From Aralia elata (Eukaryota > Streptophyta > Magnoliopsida > Apiales > Araliaceae): a stretch of 64,000 bases of DNA. The notes below the pieces were generated by a model that saw only the letters and a program-made list of their open reading frames with translations, had not been told where the DNA came from and ran no database searches. Shown here in pieces: positions 23,301-34,334 of this stretch (the first letter of the stretch is position 1; every line of letters begins with the position of its first letter). The position numbers were made by a program, and so were the translations under genes. Where the stretch lies: positions 48,689,222 to 48,753,221 of the forward strand of contig CM068383.1 of NCBI GenBank assembly GCA_034770075.1, given 5' to 3'.

Positions 23301-24910
23301 CAACCCTTCCTAAGCAATCTCCCTGCTTGCATTACTGTCAAATAGTGAGATCGTTTAGGTGACCAACCACCGTTGAACACTACTTTTGACTCTGAAGCAG
23401 TCACTAAATTTACCCGCTTCCGCTGGCAGTCAATTATCGCATTATAATTTACCAGCCAATCCATTCCTAAGATTATATCAAATTCCCATAGTTGTATAGG
23501 AATGAGGTTCACAAGAAACTTGTGTCCCTTAATCTCTACGGCACAATTCTTATATATGGTTTTGACGGGAATTATTTCATTGTTTGCGATTTCTACATTA
23601 AAAGGTATGTCTAAATCTTCGCATTGTATTTTCAAGTTTTTAGCAAAGTTATTAGACACGAAAGAACAAGTAGCACCAGAGTCGAACAACACATATGCAT
23701 TTAAATTGTCGATAGGGATGATACCTGTTACCACGTCCGGTGCAGCAACAGCATCCCTCATCGTCATATTAAACGTTCTGGTGGTGGGACGACCTGGACC
23801 TCCAGCTCCTGCTACTATCGGTTCGGGGTTATTGTTTGGGACTTGGTTTCCTCCCCCAGGTTGGTTTCTATTCCTCGGGAAATTCTTAGACACATGCCCA
23901 GTTGCACCACAAGTGTAACAAGTAACATTCGGATTACCCTGACGAGTATTATCATTACTCTTTTTGGGACAGTTAGGGGAATAATGTCCCTCTTGTCCAC
24001 AATGGTAACAGGTAATCACTCTGTGGCGAAATACTCCCGCGTGATTCTTTCCACATATAACACAATGTACCACCTTATTATTATTGTTCTGGTTTCTGTT
24101 GTTGTTGTTATTGTTATAATTGTTACCCCTCCTCACAAAGTTTGTAGGAACAGTGGCATCCCACTTCCTTTTGTTATTATTAGTACCCCCTGTACTAACT
24201 TCTCCTTTAAACTTCCCTCCTTCATTTTGACCCCGTTTTTCCTTATGAAATTTTATCAACGCTTCATTCTCATTTTCAGCTATAATAGCTTTTTCGAGAA
24301 TTTTAGCGAAAGTTCTCACTTGGAACACTGACAACTTGCTACGAATTTGGGGTTTCAATCCCTCTTCATATCTCCTGGTCTTCCTTACCTTCGTATTGAC
24401 CTGATGTGGGGCAAACCTGGCTAATTCATTGAACTTAGCCGTATACTGGGATACAGTAAGCTCCCCTTGTTTCAATTCTAGGAATCGTACCTCCATACGA
24501 TCCTGCATTGATTGGGGAAAGTAATTTTCTAAAAATAGTTCCTTAAATCTAGTCCAAGGAATTATACCTTCACCCGCACGAATTTTAGTATTTTCCCACC
24601 AATGGTTCGCCTCACCTTTGAGGAAAAAAGTGGCAAAGACCGTCTTTTGATCTTTACCGACATTAGTTACCACAAAAACCTTTTCTATTTCGGTAACCCA
24701 AGTTTGTGACTCAATAGGTTCTGCGGCTCCCTTAAATTCAGGCGGTCCTACCAGTTTAAAGTCTTTGAACATAGTACCCTGTGGATTAACTGTGGTAGGT
24801 TGATGTGGTGGATGGTTTTGTAGAGCTCCTAAGAGTATATCTACCAATTGTTGTGTAGGGTTGGTTTCGTTAGATTCAGTTCTAGCTTGGGTTCTCCTTC
24901 CTGATGCCAT
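20346..24910 (-). pseudogene. gag-pol of element 2b (single frame with four stops, one frameshift)
   Basis: Gag, protease, RT, RNase H and integrase lie in one frame from the ATG at 24910, so no programmed frameshift is needed. The protease site is intact (DSGATCSF), as is RT (FIDDILVYS). The last Cys of one zinc knuckle is Phe (GHVSKNF). Integrase shows the HHCC region, VSDRDPRF and DGQSERTIQ. Stops are at 23078 (TAG), 22967 (TAA), 22550 (TGA, shared with element 2) and 20912 (TAG for Trp). A one-base loss near 20550 changes frame before the chromodomain-like end (TWELESKMRDHYPHLF), which stops at 20346. Confidence 0.93.
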
Positions 24911-25133
24911 GACTCTAAAATAAAGAAAAGCAAGTATAAATACAAAGATATATTACACATAGAACTAACACTTTAATTGTACAAACGCAATTTGTATATA
25001 ACATGCAAAATGATTACATATTCAACTAGTGGTTTAGACTACCACTAGTTAGTACAAAAACTCACTATTTTACAACCTCAAAATTTGTATATTACAAATT
25101 ACAAAACATAAACTAAATACTATACTAATCTAA

Positions 25134-25703
25134 TCAATCACGTAATCCCTTATAAGCATCTCGTATCATATGACCAACTACCGCTCTATCGATCATATAA
25201 TCATCCTTCTCCTCCTCCACAGGATACCTGAATACCTTTCGTTCTAGGCCCTCAAATGCAGTCCTACTCTTCTTGTCAGCTCTGTACACCTGCATTTATG
25301 CATCATGTTTCTCCTTCTGGGTGTTCTGAAGAAGGGTTCTCAGACGACGAGTCGTATCTCTCTCACTCTCCAGTAAACCTGCAGCAATGCCTGTCCGAGA
25401 GTTAGCAGCCTCTAACTCTTCTGTTGACTGCTGAACTAACCCACTAACTATCTCTTCGTGTCTATCGACACGCATCATCTGCCCCGCTCCAATTACTTCA
25501 TCGGGTTCTGGATCTGTCAGCTGTCCATCTACAGGGTAATTAGCATCCTCAGCCTCTAATATTTCTTGGTCATGTAGGAGTTCTTCCTCCTCTGGATCCT
25601 CCTCTTCTAAATCTAGCTCAGGGGTAGCCGGCTCATAATCAGGCACCTCATCAGGCTCACTGTTTGATAGCCATCCTACCATGTGTTGATCTATTCCTGC
25701 CAT
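25134..25703 (-). pseudogene. ORF1 of element 2b (acidic protein, one stop)
   Basis: This 190-codon frame has start MAGIDQHMVG, an acidic run (DLEEEDPEEEELL), a charged helical middle and a conserved end EEEKDDYMID. A TAA at 25296 interrupts it where element 2 has CAA; element 2 has its own stop elsewhere. The ancestral frame was therefore open, which supports a real protein. An acceptor-like CTTTTGTAG ends one base before the ATG. Confidence 0.7.
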
Positions 25704-25859
25704 CCTACAAAAGAATTTTAATTTGTTTAGTATTATGGGGAAACAAATTTACACATAAGATAAAGCTTTTAAGATTATTTTATGTATAATTAAGTATTTT
25801 ACGGACTCAAAGACTATATCCTAAGGTATTTCCTAACTACCTTAGAGCTACAATCTACA

Positions 25860-25871
25860 GCTCTGATACCA
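25860..25871 (-). other. primer binding site of element 2b
   Basis: Minus-strand TGGTATCAGAGC lies 3 nt from the LTR end at 25875. Confidence 0.95.
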
Positions 25872-25874
25872 ACC

Positions 25875-28800
25875 TGTGACGCCCCCAAATCCCTACACTC
25901 CCCTATAGCAGATCTGGTGCTCACGTAAAACTATATAACTATAAATATTCAATAAAATATGACTTCTATCTATCCAAGGTTCACAGTATCCCATAACAGG
26001 TACTAGTTTCGGCCAGAACGTTGTCTGTGTTTGGATACCCTCACTTGGATGTATAGATTCATATCTAATGAATACCTCTTTCATATTTATATTCCCTATC
26101 TATCTGACATTCACAGTATTAATGAGAAGATTGTCCATAGAACTGAGGGGCGCATTCCGGTAAAGATGGCACCTTACCGGCGCTCATTAAGTGTAACCCC
26201 AAAGCTTATAGGACTTTCAACATCATTTAAATACCCTCATTCAGATGTATAGTTCGTATAGATACTGTATCTAACTTAGTACAACTATACTAAATAAAAT
26301 AAAGATCAGAGTATAACACAATCGATGAAATAAAGGATCATAATATATTACATATCATTTGATTCGATTATATTGTTCTCAGTACTAAGTTATTACAACA
26401 AAAGCCTTTAAAAGACTTAGATTATTCAAAAGCAGTTAATAAAATTAGTAACTGTGTCCATTCCCTTTATCTGTCCCAGAAGTGCTAGGGATATCATTTA
26501 AAGCTGCAAAAGAAGATATGCGCAAGAATGAGCTACAAATACTCAGCAAGTTCATTTGAAAATGTAAACACAATGTGTTTGATTTGAAAGATGTCAGGTG
26601 ATGTATATAACTGAGGGTTCTGTACCGGAATCATATATTTCAATTTGTTCTGTCAATCTTCAATGACTTAGAACATTTTGAGTTCGGATATCTGGTAGGT
26701 GATCAGCCTCACCAATATTCTAGGAGTATGCATATCATCCTACCACATTTTTGGTCAATTTAAGTTAATTGCCAATTTTGGTCAATTCATTTAATTGCCA
26801 AATTAAACCTTATTCGAAGGTTTGTCGGACCACCTTCCATCCACGGTGTCCCTTTTACTCAGTATAGATGTCATACCAAAATAATTTGGCTTGACACAAT
26901 AAATTTAAGCTCAAACAATCAATAAATGATTTCATTTCTTAAGTTATGCTGAACAAGTAGCAATAACTTCACAACAATTGATAGCAAGACATAAATGAAT
27001 TGCTTAATATAAGTTGAGAAAAGTTAGGACACTTGCCTTAGCGTAGTTCGATAAAATTTAAGACAGTTGGTCAACGTACGTAGTCTACGTATACCAATAA
27101 TAAGCGTTAGCACGTATATAAACATGTATTACGCTACTTTAGACAAGTTTCATTAAGGTTCGACGTTGATTCGGTATCTCGGTCGCCTCCTTAAGAGCTA
27201 TACACATAGATTGTTCGATAAAACTTCATTTGGAAGCTTAATTATTAGTATAAATAATTTATTTATTATTTATAACACTTTTAGAATCTTGGTATTATTT
27301 TTAAATAATTTTTATAAGCTTGGAAGTATTTTTAAATAATTTTACAAGCTTAGGAATATTTTTAAATGATTTAATTATCATTTAGAATATTTTTAAAACA
27401 TATAATATGTTATTTAAATGATTTATTTATCATTTAGAATATTTTTAGATATTTAAAATATTATTTAAATAATTTATTTATCATTTATAATATTTTTAGA
27501 AAGATAGAATATTATTTAAATGATTTATTTTATCATTAATAATATTTTTAGAATTTATTTTATCATTATAATAATTTAATTACTACTTATAATAATTTTC
27601 AAAACTTAATTTAATATTTAAATGATTTAATTATCATTTAAAGTAATTTTTTAATACTTAATATATTATTTAAATGATTTATTTATCATTAATAATATTT
27701 AAATATTTAATATTTTATTTAATTATTATATATAATAATTTTATTTACCTTAATATCATTTTTAAATAATTAATATAATTATTAAATGGTTTAATATCAT
27801 TTTTAAATAATTAATGTAATTATTAAATGATTTATTATAATTATAATTAAATAATAATTCAGAAATATATAAAAATATTAAAAATAAATTTTTATAAATA
27901 AAAATGAATTTTTGAATATAATTATTAATTATTAATAATTATTTAATATTTATTTATTATTTTATAATTTATTTAATTAATTTTTATTTTATTTTTATTA
28001 AAAATCCGTCGCTAAAGGGCTTTAGCGACAGTCTGCATGTGTTCATAGGTTTCTGGGTTTGTACATGAATTTCGTCGCTAAAGGTGTTCTTCATGAAGAA
28101 CACTTGGTCAATGTCCAACAGTGACATTTGACCTCAAATTAATCTCAGCTCGTTTGATGTTTGTTCTTGATTTTTATTTGTTGTTATATCCAACATGGTA
28201 GGGTATAACGACATGTTGAATTGCATCTCAAATTATATCAATTGATGCTCTAAATTTGATGGTCAAACTACCGGTTTCAAACTGTTCTTGAGTTTCTGGG
28301 TTACCCAGAAACTCAGTCAGTCATGGTCAGTCAACGCGGTTTGACCGCTTATAATTTTGATTCTGTGTTTGCTAAATGTGTTTTGATGCTTCAATATTGT
28401 AGTTTACATACCAAATAACATGTTTAAAATAAAAAACAACATATTAAATATCATCTAGGCATGATCTGGGTTGATCAAAAGTCTGACATCAAACTGTCAG
28501 ACATTCATATGATTTCTGGGTTACCCAGAAATCAGTCCCCCATGGTCGGTCAACGCATTTTGACCATCTATAACTCACATCCTAGAGATAATTTAACCAT
28601 TCTACCAATTGGATTTTAAAGCTAACATGGCATACTACTGATTCATGCTTTAAAATACATCAAACAAACATTTTAAGCCGATCAAAAGCTCTGACAAATT
28701 AGCTTGTCAGACTGTTCTTGACTGCCAAGAACAGTTTGCTATTTTGGCTTGATTTTCATATCTAGATGTTATGTAAACGAGTTTTAACCGCCCAGATCAC

Positions 28801-29910
28801 TTAATTACATGTTAATAAGTATTCCTAAACACTAAAACATAACATCAAATTCCAACTTAAAGATCTAGCAACAAATTAGGGTTTATGCACCTTTTTCTTC
28901 AAATTTTTGATCTCTGGCTTTTGATTCTGAGCTTGTGGTTGCTGGGGCTTGTTATGGTATGATTATAAGTGTATAAGCTTTGAAATTTCGTGGCTTAGCT
29001 GACCAACATCTCATTCTATTTATAGCAACTTCAATTTAGGGTTTCCTAGGGTTACTTTCCAAATCTTGCCTCCAAAAATATCTAACCACTTAACTTGTGC
29101 TGCTTATGATCTGGCCTAATTCACCTACTTGTGCTGGAGTGTGTTGAGCACAAGCTTGCACACTCCTAGCTCAATTTTCATTGGTTTAAATTTGATTTTT
29201 CATTTATTTACTTACTAATTAAAATTAGATTTTTGCTAATCATGTTTATGATGTTAATTTAGGTTTAGTAATACCTTAATTAGAGTTATATATCATAATT
29301 AAGGTTTATCAATTCATAATTTAGGGTTTAGATAACCTAATTAGGGTTTTAGGGTTTCAAATTAGGGTTTAGGGTTTTCAATCCTACAATTAGGGTTTTA
29401 ATCTTTCATTTAGGGTTTAGTTTAACCTTAATAATTTATAATTAATATTATGATTCATTATTTAGAATCTAATTATATCAATTAAGATTCTAGTATTGCA
29501 ATTAGGGTTTTTAATCGATCAATTTGGATAAATACTATCAATTAGGGTTTTCAAATTAGGGTTTCTGTTTCAGTTTATTGTTCTAACCCTAATTAACTTA
29601 ATTTAGAATTTTATCAATTAATATTATATTATATTAACTCCGAAGCACGACAAAGCACTTCGTCATTTCCAAGCACGACACAACAGCTTACAAAAATAAT
29701 TTGTCGAAACGCTTCTCGGTGAATTCGCCAAAAGCACGACAAATCATTTTGTCCGATTAAGCACGACACAGCTGCTTGGCGAAAAAATTTTATTTAACCT
29801 AATTGTTTAATAAAATACACAATCACATACTACAAAGTCAGATCATGAAATTTTATTTATTAAACACATAATTTACATATACAGATCTTATTAGGGTTCG
29901 GAATATTACA
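25875..29910 (-). repeat. 5' LTR of element 2b (4036 bp)
   Basis: On the minus strand it begins TGTAATATTCC at 29910 and ends GGGGGCGTCACA at 25875. It has the same landmarks as 6250-10299: U3 telobox repeats, a TATA box near 29025, the GTCGCTAAAG hairpin at 28008-28029, an A/T block at 27235-27980 and the intron-like segment at 26504-27036. Confidence 0.93.
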
Positions 29911-30690
29911 TCTATACTCGAGGAAATAAGTTACTAATAATAGTACTTTTAACCATGACTTTTTGAGTGAGTTTGTGGTGACTATGATGACCGAAGAATA
30001 TACTATTAACCTAGTTGTTTACGACATTGTTTGTATGAATTTGATTCAATTCGGACTCAGGATTTGACTCGAAATTTGTTCTAGACTCGAAATTTGACCT
30101 GGGTTGTGACATGGGGTATTAGAGCCGAAAACTCGGTCGGGTCATTTGATCAGGTTGTCAAAGGTGGGACACGAAGGCTGGTAGTATTATCCACAATAGA
30201 GAGAGATCCAAACGTGGGGACACAAAACCAACCGGTGTTATCCCACAATGACCAGAGAGGCAATGATTTGTGGTCTCTATATGTGATCGATTCTAATGAG
30301 GACGCAAGAAAAATTTGTCGGTGCTTAAGGAATTAAGTTACTAACAAAAATTTAACACATCAAAACATGTAGGAAGAATTTGTCTACATTTAAAGAAGGA
30401 ATTAAGTTAATAATAATAGTATCTTTTTTTAATATAACAATAGTACCGTCAGTCATGACCTTTTGAGTGAGCATGTTATAGAACTATGATGGTTTAAGAC
30501 CTTATTTAAATGTCATGACTCAAAAAGACCTTATTTAAATGTCATGACTCAAAAAAATATTATTGGGTTAGTGGTTTAAGACCTTATTTAAATGGATTTG
30601 ATTCGATTCAGACTCAGAATTTGATTCAAGATTTGTTCCGGACTTAAAATTTGACCCGAATTGTTATAAGAATATTAAAGTTTATTAGGG
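29911..30690. other. decayed repeat DNA, possible LTR remnant
   Basis: Two related segments (about 29925-30120 and 30415-30668) share AAGTTANTAATAATAGTA, a TTTTTGAGTGAG stretch and an ATTTGATTC...GACTC block. GGGGTATTAGAGCC near 30114 resembles a decayed priming site. A 30-bp direct repeat (CCTTATTTAAATGTCATGAC) lies at about 30500-30550. No intact ORF is present. Confidence 0.4.
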
Positions 30691-30887
30691 TCCTTAACAA
30701 TAATATACAATAATTAGAAAACATTTACAAAAACAAAACATCCACAAAATAATTATAAAAATAACACAATTTGTACCAAAATATTTCTTTTTCTCTCTCC
30801 TCCCCTCCATTCTTCTCCTCCTACTTGTTTCTCTCCAATCCCACCCCCAATGCCCCTTACTCAACCACCCGCCACCCTCCTCCACCA

Positions 30888-31093
30888 ATGCCGACATCCG
30901 AATCCAACCCGGATACTCATCCTACGACGCCTACATCCAGCGCTAACCCCAAACTTCGCCAAATATGGACCACCCGTGACTGGAACCGAAAGATTAATGT
31001 CTTCTCCAGCTTCTTCTCCGACTTGAGGGAAAAACATCTCCTCTCCAACTCCTCCAAAGCTCTCTGCGTCGGAGCCCGGGTCGGCCAGGAGGT
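30888..31093 (+). pseudogene. 5' exon fragment of a SAM-dependent methyltransferase-like gene
   Basis: From the ATG at 30888 the frame gives a Ser/Thr/Pro-rich N-terminus. It then reads IWTTRDWNRKINVFSSFF and SNSSKALCVGARVGQEV. The last stretch resembles the glycine-containing SAM-binding motif I of a plant methyltransferase-like family. After GQEV (31093) the sequence turns into the fold-back minisatellite and no further domain is seen. A pyrimidine-rich leader (30780-30880) precedes the ATG. It could be a truncated gene or a captured exon. The family name is by resemblance only. Confidence 0.5.
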
Positions 31094-31530
31094 TGGTTAC
31101 ATTTGTTTTAAAGTTGGATACCTTTTGTATTAAGTTTTGGTTACCATTGTATTAAGTGTTGATTACCTTCTGTATTAAAAGTTGGTTACTTCTGTATTAA
31201 TGTTTCGTTACCTTTCTATTAAGGTTTGGTTACCTTTATATTAAGGGTTGGTTACCTTTGTATTAAGGTTTGGTTACTTTTGAGTTGAGGAGAAGGAGGG
31301 TAACCAACCCTTAATACAAAGATAACCAACCTTAATACATAGGTAACCAACCTTTAATATAAAGGTAATCAAACCTTAATACAGACGTAATCAACCTTTA
31401 TACAAAGGTAACCAAAACTTAATACAAAAGGTATCCAACCTTAAAACAGAGGTAACCAACTTTTAATACAAAAGGTAACCAACCCTTAATACAATGGTAA
31501 CCAAAATTTAATACAAAAGATATCCAATCT
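31091..31530. repeat. fold-back minisatellite (inverted arrays of a 27-bp unit)
   Basis: The left arm has about eight units like GGTTACCTTTGTATTAAGG. The right arm has about ten units in reverse orientation (CCTTAATACAAAGGTAACC). The centre is at about 31290-31300. Variant units occur in matching order in both arms (GTTGGATACC, then TTTGGTTACC, then TTGATTACC), so the arms are one inverted repeat able to form a hairpin of about 200 bp. Confidence 0.85.
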
Positions 31531-31629
31531 TAAAACAGCTTTGTTTATTGTAGAAACCAAAACCAAACATGTTAACATGTATTGCTTGTTCCAAACATAT
31601 TGGCGGTGGCGGATCTCTTCGCCACCAAG

Positions 31630-31847
31630 ATGAAGACAACACCAACTACTAAGCAATCCATTAAATCTCACTTCTCAGGTACGTAAATATATACATACTG
31701 ATACCTCAATACTTTATGTTTTTTCTACTTAAGTTTAGTGAATTCTCTTTGGTATATGTTTCAGATCAAGGATATGGCATTGAAACCCTGCAAGCCATAA
31801 AGAGGAGGGAGGCAGAGGAGGGAGGAGGGAGGCGAAGGATATTATAA
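31630..31847 (+). other. possible two-exon gene fragment, unrecognised
   Basis: Exon 1 (31630-31678) is MKTTPTTKQSIKSHFS and remains open upstream (ILAVADLFATK). A GT-AG intron of 86 bp (31679-31764) joins it in phase to exon 2, DQGYGIETLQAIKRREAEEG, which ends at a TAA at 31847. The splice sites (CAG|GTACGT, GTTTCAG) are good, but I do not recognise the protein. Confidence 0.35.
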
Positions 31848-32313
31848 ATAAAAAATTGTAATATTTTTGTAATTATTTTATAGAGGTATGATTTTTGTAA
31901 TTATTTTTAAAAATGTACTAATATATGTAATTTATCCAGTTTATTATGAATTGATTTAAAGTTAATTTTAAAATCATGAAAATAGTAAGTTTTGACTTTT
32001 TTATAGTTTAACCAAATAACTTTGAAATAAAAAAAATAGTAAATATATTATGTCTTTTAAGTTTTCAAAAGTGTCTTTTGAAAATGACCACCACCGAAAC
32101 ACCCTCAAGCGCTCACAGTCCTAGAAGGATTTTTAGAACATTGTAGCAACATAGGTGCCATGATAGTCAATTTGTCTACCCAAGCAACATAGTTATGCAT
32201 GTAGATTGGATAAGATATCAAGCACAAGTCTGTTGGAAAACAAAGTTGCACCCTCCGGCTACAATTGACCACAAACATATTAACTAACAAACATATTAAC
32301 TAACGATATTCAA

Positions 32314-32588
32314 ACAATGACATCAAATATGATTAATGCAACTCGCTCGATTAGTAACAATGATATCAAATATGATTAATGCAACTCGTTAAATTAGGGT
32401 GAAGTTGTCGCATCATATATTACTGTAAAATTCTATAATTTTTTATTATATTGATTATAATAAAAATTACATTTTAATTTTTGCACCATGTTTGTGGGTA
32501 AATACAAATGCAATATTTGTTATAAACCAATAACCAATGCAACAAAAAATTATAAAATTTCACGACAGTATGTGATGTGACAAATTCG
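32314..32588. repeat. direct repeat plus palindromic MITE-like element
   Basis: A 43-bp unit (CAATGAYATCAAATATGATT...) occurs twice at 32314-32399. It is followed by an inverted repeat with about 50-bp arms (32401-32450 and 32540-32588) starting GAAGTTGTCGCATC. No clear target duplication was found. Confidence 0.55.
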
Positions 32589-33877
32589 CCATAGCCGAAT
32601 CCTTGATTAATGCATAGAAGTGAAAAATCAATTCTATTTTCAAATCATTTTTGGCAGTGACAACCTTAATAATATGCATATTAACTGTAAAAAATTTAGG
32701 AATACTATAAATTAATAGTACTTCTTTCCACATAAAGAATCCAACTTACTAATAATTTTTATTCCACAAAAGAATTATCTTTTTATCAATAGTATAAAAT
32801 AACACTATTCTCAAATTTGTCTTCCTAATTTATTTATCATACTACGATTACTAAACTAATGACTTATTATTGTTAAAGATATATGTGAATATCATTATTA
32901 ACTCTTGAAGTTAAAGATATTTTTAAACTTAAAATTGATATAAATTCCTTTAATTATAGTCAATATAATAATTAATATTATAAAGTATCTAAAGAATACT
33001 TCTCATTGTAAAATTTATTGTTTCATAATTTTTGATGAATCATTTCAAATTTTTTTTTAAAAAATTTTTATAAAGAAGAGTTTCCCGGCCTTGCGACCAA
33101 ACTATGTCTCCCCTTACCGAACAAGACTTCTGAAATAAGTTGAAACCTACGATCCGTGTACCCTGTACTGCTTTCAGTGGGATTCAAAAGTCAATAATAA
33201 TCTTATAATTATTTCAAATTTGTAAATCGTACTCTTTATTTCAAATTTGTAAATCGGGCTCTTTAAAAATTAAAAGTACCAAGTGGTTCACGATAAATCA
33301 TCACACAAGTGGTTCATCGTAAATCATAGCACAAGTGGTTCATGATTTACAGAATAAATTCAGTGCCCCCTACGGATGAAAGTCTTTTGGGAGTGAAACT
33401 AGAACAGTACTTGGATTCATACATAATGCACCAAGGAAAAGAAGATATACAAGAGCCAAAACCCAACAAATGAAAAGCAGAGCATTGTGCAATAAATTCA
33501 TTCTCCTGAATTCATTCTCCTTGCAATGCATAAGGAATAAAGTCCCCGTTTCACAGTTTATTTTAGATAATTAAGCACGTCTTTGATCATATAAAAGCAT
33601 CCTCCTAACTAACCATTAGGCACATTCCCAAATCTGTAGAATCTGCTATCATGAAGAAGTCGGCTTTACCAGGTTGAATCCCTTTCTCTACAAGACCACT
33701 ATTATGATGGCGTTAAGAAGATGCTATTTTGACCAAACTATCTACATTTCTTCGGAGGAAGCTGAAATCTAACCATGTAATGGCTTATACCTCTAGGAAC
33801 AAGTCTCTTCTCAATTTTTACATAAGACAACCAAGCATACCCAGTGATCATGAACGATGCAGGTCATTTCGCCTAGA
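32589..33877. other. AT-rich intergenic DNA downstream of the exonuclease gene
   Basis: No gene was seen. A short triple repeat of ACAAGTGGTTCA type lies at 33270-33352. The stretch next to the stop codon at 33878 should contain the gene's 3' UTR. Confidence 0.5.
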
Positions 33878-34334
33878 CTAGGCAGATGAAGCCCATTCAA
33901 AGTACTGGCAGCGGGCACCTCTAGCAGCAGTCCAATTCCCACACCCGAAAAAGCAGCTCCCTTGCTTTGGACCTGGCTTTCGAACCATGCCTTTGCTGCT
34001 CTTCACCCCGCAATAACAATAAGGAAACAACTGAATCAGGGGAACATGTCCATCCTTCAGTTTCGGAGGGTGATATGGGGGGAAAGGCAGTTGTTCAAAG
34101 GGCTGCTTCCACGTCATAGAATGCTCAGGTGACTGACACATCATTGAGTTTGTAATTGAAAATTTGAAGCCCCTGCGCATGAGAAGGGCAAGTAGTCGGG
34201 CAGTATTTTTGGCATCATCCAGACCGCAGTGAGCACGACCTTGCCATGCCAGGCCAGCCATCTCGACTGCCTCCTTCAAATTGCACCTCATAGCACCAAA
34301 AACCTTGTGGAAAGGAACTTTTAAGTTGATCCAC
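33878..34334 (-). CDS. exonuclease exon 4 (HxxxxD motif and GRF finger)
   Basis: The acceptor TTAAACAG|GTGG opens the exon, and the split Arg codon at its start matches exon 3. It encodes WINLKVPFHKVFGAM, the catalytic H300/D305 and the zinc finger, and ends at the stop at 33878-33880. Confidence 0.85.

Larger units (their letters stand above)
19208..29910 (-). mobile_element. element 2b: second copy of the family, minus strand, near complete
   Basis: In transcription order it has a 5' LTR (29910-25875), priming site, ORF1, gag-pol, polypurine tract and truncated 3' LTR. The internal region is about 5.6 kb. The remaining parts of its two LTRs are nearly identical, which suggests a younger insertion than the divergence from element 2 does. 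It lies tail to tail with element 2. Confidence 0.92.

Noticed and set aside
30771..30887. Upstream extension of the methyltransferase-like frame
   Set aside because: The sequence is a pyrimidine-rich leader; the residues are low-complexity and the ATG at 30888 begins the family-like part.
33080..33180. Possible organellar or rRNA-like insertion, because the stretch is less AT-rich
   Set aside because: I could not match it to any rRNA or organellar gene.
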